Assembly: GCA_964356705.1 (NCBI GenBank)
Contig: CAYHIN010000027.1
Location: 1-11,196 of the forward strand
Length of the DNA stretch: 11,196 nt
Source of the DNA: CAYHIN01 sp964356705
Lineage (GTDB): Bacteria > Patescibacteriota > Microgenomatia > CAZETR01 > Amesbacteraceae
Direction of reading: 5' to 3'
Made by a program: the position numbers and the translations under genes
Notes under the pieces: model-generated
The model's input: only the letters and a program-made list of their open reading frames with translations
Database searches by the model: none
What the model was told of the DNA's origin: nothing
Part shown: positions 1 through 6,606 of the stretch, piece after piece
Layout of the letters: each line of letters starts with the position of its first letter
Position numbering within the stretch: position 1 is the first letter of the stretch

Positions 1-125
1 ATCAATTGTCAGATTACTCGATAGGCAAGTTTCACTTTGGTGATTCTTATGCCCCTCATCCAGAGTTAGTCCCAACCCTGTATGTTGGCAAGCCTGACGA
101 GGTCGTCACTTTTCACAACGAATAA
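1..125 (+). CDS. C-terminal end of a GT39-like glycosyltransferase, truncated
   Basis: This is the end of a gene that starts before the window. Reading from base 3 gives about 40 residues ending in ...TLYVGKPDEVVTFHNE and then TAA at 123-125. The peptide aligns with the soluble C-terminal tails of the GT39-like paralogues downstream: KFHFGDSY compares with KYVFKKVD and KYHFESTP, and TLYVGKPDEV compares with TIFVGDQYEL and TLIVAAPEDI. The gene is therefore probably another member of the same paralogue family, a polytopic membrane glycosyltransferase using a lipid-linked sugar. The reading frame continues to match the family after the TAA, so the stop looks premature. Only the tail is visible, so activity cannot be judged; the family tail is far from the catalytic N-terminal loop. 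Confidence 0.7.
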   Translation, partial: QLSDYSIGKFHFGDSYAPHPELVPTLYVGKPDEVVTFHNE

Positions 126-185
126 TTTCACATCGATTATCCAAACGGCATCACCGCTTTCCGAGTCGTAGAGAAAGGTCCATGA
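126..185 (+). pseudogene. Untranslated remnant of the GT39-like tail beyond a premature stop
   Basis: In the same frame as the preceding coding end, bases 126-182 read FHIDYPNGITAFRVVEKGP followed by TGA at 183-185. This matches the last residues of the paralogues: IEYPNGLHGLRIVGLK in the 3338-4936 gene and IYFPNGDPAFKIVSN in the 4933-6606 gene. The TAA at 123-125 lines up with Leu or Val in these relatives, so one T-to-A change in a TTA codon would explain it. The old stop overlaps the next start as ATGA (182-185), the same junction as between later genes here, which supports this being the ancestral end. An assembly or sequencing error is the main alternative. Confidence 0.72.
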
Positions 186-1801
186 AAAAAAACATACTGA
201 TACTCATCTTGCTCATGTTGCCGTCGTTTGGCTTGATGCTAAAACCAGGCATTTTTACTATGCACGACGCTCATCCATTTCGCATGCAACAGTTTACCGG
301 CAGCGTCGCAGATGGAGTGTTTCCAGCGAGATGGGCTCCGGATGCCGAAAATGGTTACGGCGAGCCAGTATTCAATTTTTATGGCCAATTCCCTTATTGG
401 GTAGGTGAGATCTTTGTCCTTTTGGGATTCAGCGTCATAGACGCGACTAAAGGAGTGTTTATTTTTTCCCTAGTCGCCTCGGGTGTTGGGATGTACTGGC
501 TCATGCGAAGATTTTGCTCCCAGACATACTCCATGTTGGCGTCTGTGCTTTATGTATATGCCCCTTACCGGTCTGTCGATATTTGGGTCAGAGGGGCATT
601 AAACGAAGCGTTTGCCTTTGTCTTTTTTCCGCTCATTCTATATTTCCTCGACGAAGCTATTATCACTTCGAAGCCCAGACATTTTGTGGGCCTTGGTCTC
701 ACCACGGCACTTTTGCTCATTACTCACAATCTATCTTTTGTCATGTTTTCCCAGGTTCTGGTTGTATGGGCCGTTTACCGGATATTCACGACCAAAAGAT
801 TCTCCAGCGTACCTGGACTTATGGTGGCAGCCCTGTTGTCCATCCTATTATCAGCCTTTTATATTTTACCCGTGGCTATAGAGACCTCACTGGTTTCGCT
901 GGAGACTGCCACCCAAGATGGTTACTACAACTTTCAGTTGCACTACACTACTCTAAAACAGCTTTTTGTCACCCGGTTTTGGGGTTACGGAGCCTCCGTC
1001 TGGAGTACTGGAGATGGTATGAGTTTCTCCGTCGGTACTGTTCAGGGAATTTTACTAGGACTCGCGGGTCTTATCGCTATATACAAGCGCAGTCTGGTCA
1101 GCCTAGTTCTGGTTGGCATTGGCATATTTTGTTTATTTCTTACTCATGGAAAGTCAGACATCATCTGGCGTCATTTGCCTTATCTCACTTACATTCAGTT
1201 CCCCTGGCGTTATCTGTCTCCAGCAGCCTTTTTCATCGCCGCCTCGATCGGGGCTTCATTTTCCTTGATTCGTATCCCAAAGATTATCTTGATCGCCTTT
1301 TTGGTGCTGGCTATCGCAACTAACATCGCCTATTTCCGTCCAGATATCTGGAGAGACACGACCGATGCCGAGTATTTTTCTGGCGCCAGTTTACACGGTC
1401 AGATGGATGCTCACAAAGACTTTTGGCCCAAGACCGCAGGTGACCCACCGCGGGTTTTGGCACCCAAGGATCCATGGGTTGAATCTGGTTTGGCGGCCGT
1501 CACGCAGGTCACCAGAGCCACGGCCGCCCAGACGTATGCCGTAGTAGTAGAAAGCGACCAAGCAAGCATCGTGTTCCCCACGGTTTATTTTCCTGGCTGG
1601 ACCGCCCTGGTAGACGGGGTGCAACAAGAAGTCTATCCCCATCCGGATAGCGGGCTAATTACCATTGATCTTTCTTCGGATAATCGTAATGTCATCCTGA
1701 GGTTTATCGACACCTGGCCTAGAGTTTTGGGAAATATTATCAGTGCGGCGGCCTTACTTGGTATTATTTCCTTTCTTACTTTGCGACATGCAAAAAATTA
1801 A
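182..1801 (+). CDS. PTPS-related GT-C family membrane protein, putative glycosyltransferase
   Basis: A 539-residue polytopic membrane protein. An N-terminal hydrophobic segment (residues 4-20) is followed by an extracytoplasmic loop with MHDAHPF (27-33), GVFPARWAPD (45-54) and NGYGEPVFNFYGQFPYW (57-73). This pattern is characteristic of the bacterial membrane family that Pfam calls '6-pyruvoyl-tetrahydropterin synthase related', a GT-C-like fold and not a pterin enzyme. Many hydrophobic helices follow up to about residue 390. A soluble C-terminal domain carries VYFPGWTALVDG (468-479), as in YfhO-type proteins, and a last helix follows. It probably transfers a sugar from a lipid carrier outside the membrane; donor and acceptor are unknown. 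The ATG overlaps the ancestral stop of the gene before it, and the 3' end overlaps the next gene by 14 nt. It sits between GT39-like paralogues, so it was probably inserted into, or kept within, that cluster. Confidence 0.83.
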   Translation: MKKNILILILLMLPSFGLMLKPGIFTMHDAHPFRMQQFTGSVADGVFPARWAPDAENGYGEPVFNFYGQFPYWVGEIFVLLGFSVIDATKGVFIFSLVASGVGMYWLMRRFCSQTYSMLASVLYVYAPYRSVDIWVRGALNEAFAFVFFPLILYFLDEAIITSKPRHFVGLGLTTALLLITHNLSFVMFSQVLVVWAVYRIFTTKRFSSVPGLMVAALLSILLSAFYILPVAIETSLVSLETATQDGYYNFQLHYTTLKQLFVTRFWGYGASVWSTGDGMSFSVGTVQGILLGLAGLIAIYKRSLVSLVLVGIGIFCLFLTHGKSDIIWRHLPYLTYIQFPWRYLSPAAFFIAASIGASFSLIRIPKIILIAFLVLAIATNIAYFRPDIWRDTTDAEYFSGASLHGQMDAHKDFWPKTAGDPPRVLAPKDPWVESGLAAVTQVTRATAAQTYAVVVESDQASIVFPTVYFPGWTALVDGVQQEVYPHPDSGLITIDLSSDNRNVILRFIDTWPRVLGNIISAAALLGIISFLTLRHAKN

Positions 1802-3341
1802 CCTAATCATATTGACCGTAATTGTTTTTTTAGGAGCCCTACTGCGTTTTCCTTTACTTGACTCATATCCACCTAGTCCAAACTGGGACGAAGTCTCACT
1901 AGGTTACAACTCTTACTCATTATTATTGACCGGACGAGACGAATGGGGGATGACCACGCCCACACTATTTAGAGCCTTCGGGGACTTCAAGCTTCCAGGT
2001 TATATCTACCTCCTTACCCCATGGATCAAGTCTCTGGGGCTAAATACGGTGAGCATCAGACTGATGTCTGCCTTGTCCGGAGTAATCAGTATTTTCCTGG
2101 TGTATTACTTGGCGCACAGGCTGACAAAGAGGTCCTACATCGCGTTACTTTCAGCTTTTATTGTTGCCGTCTCTCCTTGGAGTTTCTTTGTCTCCCGCGT
2201 AGCCCTAGAGGCAAATTTGGCCGTTATGTTGTTTCTTTTGGGACTTAGTCTTTTAGTTACTAAAAGACTTTTTTGGGCTATTTTTTTTCTGGGACTGTCT
2301 GCCTGGACTTACAACAGTTTTCGCATCCTCTCCCCCCTTTTTCCTATCGTATATTTTTTACTCAATCGGAAAAACCACAAAATATACTTAATACATTATA
2401 CGTTATACACAATACTCTTCGTCCCCATATTTTTGCAACTTCTCTCTCCGTCCGGTCAGGCCAGGTTTTATTGGACCACTATTTTAGACTCAGGCGCTAT
2501 TTCCCATATCAATGAGCTCCAACAGCGCCCCGGCGGTCGGCTTGTTTATAACAAAGCTACTTATTTTGCAGCAGTTTTCACCCAAAATTATCTACGTCAC
2601 TTTTCTGCCTTCCAGTTGTTCATCAAAGGCCCCACAAACTACCAGTTCAGTGTGCCCAGCTTTGGGCTATTTTATCTAGTAGCCTTGCCATTTTTTTACC
2701 TCGGCTTAGTCCGAGGTGCGAAAAATAAGTTTCTCATCACATGGCTTCTTCTAGCTCCTATTGCCAGCAGTGCCACGCGTGATACTCCTCATGTGTTGCG
2801 TTCAATTTCTCTTATGCCCTTATTTGCCATCTTCATAGCCAGTGGAGTAGGCGCATTTGGCAAAAGACTGGGTCACATAGTTCTTGTCCTGTTTGTAAGC
2901 TTGAGCCTGTTGCAGGCGGCTCTTTATCTCCAGGTTTACAAAGGGTCTTACACCCGCGACTACTCCTGGTCCTGGCAATACGGTCATCTTGAAGTAGCTG
3001 AGTTCATTAAGGCCAATTATGAAAATTACGATCAGATTATATTTACCAAAAGGTACGGAGAACCTCACGAATTCATGAATTTTTATCTGACTCCACACCC
3101 GGCCGATTATCAGCTGTCTCCTTCAAAAGTATGGGACTACCACGCCAGTTGGTATTGGGTAGGTGGCTTTGCCAAGTTCAAGTATGTAAACGATTGGGAA
3201 CTATTGGATTATATAAAAGCACTCGACACGCAAAAAAAATATCTAGTCATCTCCAGCCCAGACAATCCAGTGGGGTCAGGTTTCCTAAAAGAGGTATCAT
3301 TTAGAGACGGAGAACCAGCTTTCTTCATCAATCAATTATGA
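1788..3341 (+). CDS. GT39-like integral membrane glycosyltransferase, paralogue 1
   Basis: A 517-residue membrane protein of the GT39 (PMT/ArnT-like) type. After TM1 (about 5-20) the first extracytoplasmic loop has NWDEVSLGYNSYSL with D34/E35, then TGRDEWG with D51/E52 and FGDFK. Acidic residues in this loop are catalytic in GT39 enzymes. A second extracytoplasmic motif, SPWSFFVSRVALEAN with E141, follows TM3. Further features are PIASSATRDTPHVLR and a C-terminal tail with IIFTKRYGEPHEFMNFY. The expected reaction is sugar transfer from polyprenyl phosphate to a protein or glycan outside the cell membrane. I chose ATG 1788 over the in-frame GTG 1743 because it gives the short K-bearing N-terminus seen in the paralogues; it overlaps the upstream gene by 14 nt. 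The 3' end overlaps the next gene as ATGA. No Shine-Dalgarno is visible, suggesting translational coupling. This copy is shorter than its neighbours in the first cytoplasmic loops. Confidence 0.86.
   Translation: MQKINLIILTVIVFLGALLRFPLLDSYPPSPNWDEVSLGYNSYSLLLTGRDEWGMTTPTLFRAFGDFKLPGYIYLLTPWIKSLGLNTVSIRLMSALSGVISIFLVYYLAHRLTKRSYIALLSAFIVAVSPWSFFVSRVALEANLAVMLFLLGLSLLVTKRLFWAIFFLGLSAWTYNSFRILSPLFPIVYFLLNRKNHKIYLIHYTLYTILFVPIFLQLLSPSGQARFYWTTILDSGAISHINELQQRPGGRLVYNKATYFAAVFTQNYLRHFSAFQLFIKGPTNYQFSVPSFGLFYLVALPFFYLGLVRGAKNKFLITWLLLAPIASSATRDTPHVLRSISLMPLFAIFIASGVGAFGKRLGHIVLVLFVSLSLLQAALYLQVYKGSYTRDYSWSWQYGHLEVAEFIKANYENYDQIIFTKRYGEPHEFMNFYLTPHPADYQLSPSKVWDYHASWYWVGGFAKFKYVNDWELLDYIKALDTQKKYLVISSPDNPVGSGFLKEVSFRDGEPAFFINQL
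2247..2274 (+). other. Terminator-like hairpin inside the GT39-like gene
   Basis: AGTCTTTTAG (2247-2256) and CTAAAAGACT (2260-2269) are perfect reverse complements separated by TTA. A run of six T starts at the last stem base (2269-2274). This has the shape of an intrinsic terminator, but the 10-bp stem has only three G-C pairs and lies within codons 154-162 (SLLVTKRLF). It may be a coding coincidence, a weak attenuator of the operon, or a remnant of an inserted palindrome. It lies at the cytoplasmic loop where the next two paralogues carry heptamer repeats. Confidence 0.4.
2381..2415 (+). repeat. Degenerate 7-bp tandem repeat, five units, NNNATAC
   Basis: Five consecutive 7-base units each end in ATAC; the best ones are ATTATAC and GTTATAC. 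They encode residues 198-209 (KIYLIHYTLYTI) at the cytoplasmic end of a membrane helix. The period of seven does not follow the codon period, so it is a DNA-level pattern rather than a peptide repeat. No such ATAC period is seen just outside the array. Confidence 0.68.
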
Positions 3342-4936
3342 TCAAAAAACTTCTTATCCCCCTTTTGATCTTTTTTTTAGCTTTCGTCCTGCGTGCGTAT
3401 AAGCTCGATGTCAGACCCCTCGGGTTTACTTGGGATGAAGCAGCCTTAGGCTACAATGCCTACTCCTTGTTTTTGACCGGCAAAGACGAGTACCGGGAAA
3501 AACTTCCCATTGTATTGAAATCTTTTGGTGACTACAAGCCTGGTCTGTACGCATATCTGGCCGTGCCATCTGTCGCATTCTTGGGTCTAAATGAGTTTGC
3601 CACTCGGCTTCCCTCTGCCCTGTTGGGATCAGGTCTGGTCTTGGTTATTTTTCTACTTGGCCATAGTCTGTTTTCTAGATCAGTGGGTGCTCTGGCGGCA
3701 TTCTTACTAGCCATAAATCCTTGGGCCATCCACTTTTCCCGAGGGGCTTGGGAGACAAACCTCAGTCTATTTCTCACATCTCTGGGTCTGATCTTATTTT
3801 TAAGACATCAAAAAATCCATAATTCATCATTCATACTTCTATCTTCTCTCTTCATGGGCCTCACCCTTTGGAGCTATCAAGCCGCCAAGTTCATGACCCC
3901 AGTTATTCTTCTGGCCCTTTTCTTTATTGCTAAGTCAAAAAAGCAGCTCGTCGTCCCCTGGGTATTATTTTTACTTGTTGCCTCTCCTATTGTTGTTGGT
4001 CTATCTACTCAGTCAGGCAGGCTGAACACGCTTAGTGTGTTCAACTACACCCGGTCCAAAGAATCGGTAGAAAACATTTTAGATCAAGGCAATGACAGCC
4101 TTATCTCGTATCTTCTCTTTCACTCCGAGTCTTTGGATCAGTTTAGGGGGGTAATAGAAAGATATCTAAATCACTTTTCTCCTAGGTATTTATTCTTCGA
4201 AGGTGACTGGTCAAACATCAGGCATACCACGGCATACTATGGTTATTTTCACCCCGTCGAAGTCATCACTATTTTACTAGGCCTGTACTGGGTCATAAAG
4301 AGACCATCTCGAGGATCGTTTTTATTATTCTTCTGGCTGGTCACTTCACCTATTGCCTCCAGTCTGTCTCGAGACGTGGTATCTGGAGTTCGCAGTTTTC
4401 CTATGGTGATTCCCCTGACTCTTTTAAGTGCGGTTGGTCTTTCCAAGCTTTTGCAGTCCAAGATCCTATTTTTCCTATTCATATCAGCCCTCGGATTTTT
4501 TACTATCTACTATCTGGATCTGTATTACGTCCATACTCCCCATTATGCCGCCTCCGCGTGGTTATACCCTTATAAAAGAGCCATTCAGTTAGTAAACAAC
4601 AATATAGACAGTTTTGACAAAGTCATTTTTACAAACACTCTGGGTCAGCCTTATATATTTGTCCTCTTTTACAACCAAGTAGACCCTCGTCTTTATCAGC
4701 CCTGGGCAAACATAAGTCAGAGTGCCACAGGCGACGTAGGTGAAGTAGCCAGCTGGGGAAAATACGTCTTCAAAAAGGTCGACTGGCCAGCCGAAAGAGG
4801 ATACACGTCCACGATTTTTGTCGGCGACCAGTACGAACTACCAGAGCAGGATCTAAATCCAGCCAATCTCGTGCGCCTAGGAGAGATAGAGTATCCAAAT
4901 GGGTTACATGGCTTACGTATCGTGGGTCTCAAATGA
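3338..4936 (+). CDS. GT39-like integral membrane glycosyltransferase, paralogue 2
   Basis: A 532-residue homologue of the preceding gene. TM1 covers about residues 4-20. The first extracytoplasmic loop carries FTWDEAALGYNAYSL (D33/E34), TGKDEYRE (D50/E51) and SFGDYKPGLYAY. The second acidic site is NPWAIHFSRGAWETN with E139. Later motifs are LVTSPIASSLSRD and, in the soluble tail, KVIFTNTLGQPYIFVLFYNQ. It is expected to transfer a sugar from a polyprenyl-phosphate donor outside the membrane; the acceptor (protein O-glycan, lipid or polysaccharide) is not determinable. The start overlaps the previous stop as ATGA and its own stop overlaps the next start in the same way, so the three copies are probably co-translated. 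No clear Shine-Dalgarno precedes it. The loop after about residue 157 is seven residues longer than in paralogue 1 and is built on a heptamer repeat. It most resembles the 4933-6606 gene, suggesting local duplication. Confidence 0.88.
   Translation: MIKKLLIPLLIFFLAFVLRAYKLDVRPLGFTWDEAALGYNAYSLFLTGKDEYREKLPIVLKSFGDYKPGLYAYLAVPSVAFLGLNEFATRLPSALLGSGLVLVIFLLGHSLFSRSVGALAAFLLAINPWAIHFSRGAWETNLSLFLTSLGLILFLRHQKIHNSSFILLSSLFMGLTLWSYQAAKFMTPVILLALFFIAKSKKQLVVPWVLFLLVASPIVVGLSTQSGRLNTLSVFNYTRSKESVENILDQGNDSLISYLLFHSESLDQFRGVIERYLNHFSPRYLFFEGDWSNIRHTTAYYGYFHPVEVITILLGLYWVIKRPSRGSFLLFFWLVTSPIASSLSRDVVSGVRSFPMVIPLTLLSAVGLSKLLQSKILFFLFISALGFFTIYYLDLYYVHTPHYAASAWLYPYKRAIQLVNNNIDSFDKVIFTNTLGQPYIFVLFYNQVDPRLYQPWANISQSATGDVGEVASWGKYVFKKVDWPAERGYTSTIFVGDQYELPEQDLNPANLVRLGEIEYPNGLHGLRIVGLK
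3814..3855 (+). repeat. Degenerate 7-bp tandem repeat, six units, AATTCAT-like
   Basis: Six 7-base units run in register. The first three are AATCCAT, AATTCAT and CATTCAT; the next three keep TTC at positions 3-5. They encode residues 159-172 (KIHNSSFILLSSLF) in a cytoplasmic loop and the start of the next helix. The aligned loop of the 1788-3341 paralogue is seven residues (21 nt, three units) shorter. Confidence 0.65.
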
Positions 4937-6606
4937 AAAGATATTTTTTAATTTCAATACTGCTTTTGGCTTCCGCGCTTCGACTAGTTGGTCTGTCGCA
5001 ATACCCATCTGGCCTCAATGCTGACGAGGCAGCTTTGGGTTACAACGCCTATTCGCTTATGACCACTGGTCGCGACGAGCATGGCCACTTTTTGCCCATC
5101 AATCTCGAGTCTTTTGGGGACTTTAAACCAGCGCTCTACGCATACATGTTAATTCCTTTTATAAAAGTTCTTGGTCTCACTGAGCTGGCTGTCCGTTTGC
5201 CATCCGCGCTCTTTGGCATCCTGGCAGTCTATTTTATTTACTTACTTTGCAAAGAATTATACCTCTCCCCAAACCCCTCTCCTACCCAAAGGGCGAAATC
5301 TCCTGATTTAGTTATAGGAGAGGGGAACGGAAGGGGTGAGGTATTAGGCCTGATTTCTGCTCTCATCCTAGCAATCTCACCCTGGCATCTGCATTTCAGT
5401 AGAGGCGCTTGGGAGGTAAACGTCGCCACCACACTTTTACTTATTGGAGTCTGGTTCTTTCTCAAGTGGTCTAAGTCACACAAATCGAGCTTCTTAGTGC
5501 TTAGCGCTTTGCACTTCGTGCTGTCTATGTACACATACCAATCCACTCGCATAATAGCTCCCTTGTTGGGCTTGGGATTAGTTGCACTAAGTTTTAGAGA
5601 TCTCATCAGTAAGTCAAAGCAAATATTTTTATCTTTTCTAACACTTCTAATCCTTCTAACCCCTCTAATCCTCTCAATCGTTACCTCAGACGCAGCATCA
5701 CGCTTTTCGGGCGTCGGCTTTATTGCAGACGAGGGCCCTCTCAACAGAATAAAAGAATTTCGAGGTCAGTACGCAAACCCCAGCAATCTTTTTGCAAGGG
5801 CTATGCACAACAAAATAACGATTTACGGCATCCAATTTCTGAAAAACTATTTTGCCCATTTCGATGGCAACTTTCTCTTCGTAAATGGAGACATCATCCA
5901 AAGAAATCGTATTCCCGAGACAGGCCTGTTGTATCTGTTCGACTTTGTTTTCATTGCTCTCGGACTCGTATACTTGATACGTAATACAAGATACAAGATA
6001 CAAGTTATATTACTCTGGCTTCTAATAGCCCCAATCGCCTCCGCCCTCACATTCCAAGTACCTCATGCACTCCGGGCCCAGAACATGGTGATCCCGCTCA
6101 CAATCTTATTATCTGCTGGTATTTACTGGATTACTAAAAAGTGGAAACTTATAGGGATTTGTAGTTTATGTATTGTATATCTCTGGCTATCAGCCAGATA
6201 TTTGCACCAATATTATGTTCATTATCCAAAGACTTACCCACCAGCCTGGGAATATGGATTCAAAGAACTAGTTTCTTACACCGAAGGCATCAAGGACCAA
6301 TATGACAAAGTTTTTGTCACAGACAAATACGACCAGCCTTATATCCTGTTTTTGTTCTACTCAAAGTACTCTCCACAGATATTTCAGGCAGATCACGAGC
6401 TGACTTTCCGAGACAAATTCAATTTCTCGACCGTGCGTGACTATGATAAGTATCACTTTGAGTCCACTCCCTGGGACAAAGTGCGCGACATTCACGCAAC
6501 TCTCATCGTGGCCGCCCCCGAAGACATTCCCGAAGTCGGGGTAAATATTGTCAAGACAATTTATTTCCCAAACGGCGACCCAGCGTTTAAGATAGTGTCA
6601 AATTAA
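4933..6606 (+). CDS. GT39-like integral membrane glycosyltransferase, paralogue 3, with repeat-encoded insert
   Basis: A 557-residue member of the same family. Motifs are LNADEAALGYNAYSL (D31/E32), TGRDEHG (D48/E49), SFGDFKPALYAY, SPWHLHFSRGAWEVN (E161), LLIAPIASALTFQVPHALR and a tail with KVFVTDKYDQPYILFLFYS. The role is as for the other paralogues: lipid-linked sugar transfer at the outer face of the membrane. It is 25 residues longer than paralogue 2. The excess is explained by residues about 110-137, rich in Pro, Gly and charged residues and encoded by a palindromic element. This segment lies between TM2 and TM3, predicted cytoplasmic, so the extracytoplasmic catalytic loops should be spared. 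Two heptamer arrays and a 9-bp array occur further on. The start is an ATGA overlap; the stop overlaps the next start by one base (TAATG). The frame stays open through the insert, so the protein is probably made. Confidence 0.88.
   Translation: MKRYFLISILLLASALRLVGLSQYPSGLNADEAALGYNAYSLMTTGRDEHGHFLPINLESFGDFKPALYAYMLIPFIKVLGLTELAVRLPSALFGILAVYFIYLLCKELYLSPNPSPTQRAKSPDLVIGEGNGRGEVLGLISALILAISPWHLHFSRGAWEVNVATTLLLIGVWFFLKWSKSHKSSFLVLSALHFVLSMYTYQSTRIIAPLLGLGLVALSFRDLISKSKQIFLSFLTLLILLTPLILSIVTSDAASRFSGVGFIADEGPLNRIKEFRGQYANPSNLFARAMHNKITIYGIQFLKNYFAHFDGNFLFVNGDIIQRNRIPETGLLYLFDFVFIALGLVYLIRNTRYKIQVILLWLLIAPIASALTFQVPHALRAQNMVIPLTILLSAGIYWITKKWKLIGICSLCIVYLWLSARYLHQYYVHYPKTYPPAWEYGFKELVSYTEGIKDQYDKVFVTDKYDQPYILFLFYSKYSPQIFQADHELTFRDKFNFSTVRDYDKYHFESTPWDKVRDIHATLIVAAPEDIPEVGVNIVKTIYFPNGDPAFKIVSN
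5259..5344 (+). repeat. Palindromic MITE-like element A, translated within a GT39-like gene
   Basis: An 86-bp imperfect palindrome. The outer arms, ATACCTCTCCCC (5259-5270) and GGGGTGAGGTAT (5333-5344), pair at 11 of 12 positions. The inner arms, CCCCTCTCCTA (5274-5284) and TAGGAGAGGGG (5315-5325), are exact reverse complements. The ends ATACC...GGTAT are shared with elements B and C. It is in frame and encodes a low-complexity segment including LSPNPSPTQRAKSP, absent from the two paralogues. No transposase is present in the window, so any mobility would be in trans. Confidence 0.82.
5493..5520 (+). repeat. Degenerate 7-bp tandem repeat, four units, CTTAGTG-like
   Basis: Four 7-base units each begin with CTT, starting CTTAGTG then CTTAGCG. 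They encode residues 187-196 (FLVLSALHFV), at the same loop and helix as the AATTCAT-type array of the preceding paralogue. The unit is nearly the same as the CTTAGCA unit in the family 2 gene at 6963-6990, so the two arrays belong to one repeat family. Confidence 0.62.
5644..5679 (+). repeat. Degenerate 9-bp tandem repeat, four units
   Basis: Four units begin CTTCTAATC, CTTCTAACC, with two weaker copies following. They encode a Leu/Ile-rich membrane helix (LLILLTPLILSI). Because nine is a multiple of three, biased codon choice in a hydrophobic helix could produce this without any repeat mechanism. Confidence 0.4.
5971..6005 (+). repeat. Degenerate 7-bp tandem repeat, five units, TACAAGA-like
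   Basis: Five 7-base units all start with TA and C. Units three and four are exact TACAAGA copies and unit five is TACAAGT. They encode residues 347-358 (YLIRNTRYKIQV), a positively charged cytoplasmic loop before the LLIAPIAS helix. The corresponding loop of the 1788-3341 paralogue is about five residues shorter. Confidence 0.7.

Noticed and set aside
514..1323. A 269-codon plus-strand open frame in another reading frame
   Set aside because: It overlaps the PTPS-related gene completely and its translation is rich in Cys, His and Ser without membrane or domain pattern; it is an out-of-frame shadow.
1743..1787. GTG 1743 as start of the first complete GT39-like gene
   Set aside because: It would add 15 residues without resemblance to the paralogues and a 59-nt overlap; ATG 1788 gives the normal N-terminus.
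4023..4043. Inverted repeat TGAACAC...GTGTTCA
   Set aside because: A 7-bp stem within ordinary coding sequence, no T run, no relation to the other repeats; likely chance.
5238..5744. A 168-codon open frame on the minus strand
   Set aside because: It lies wholly opposite the 4933-6606 gene, has no family-like sequence, and owes its length partly to the palindromic element and the codon bias of the real gene.
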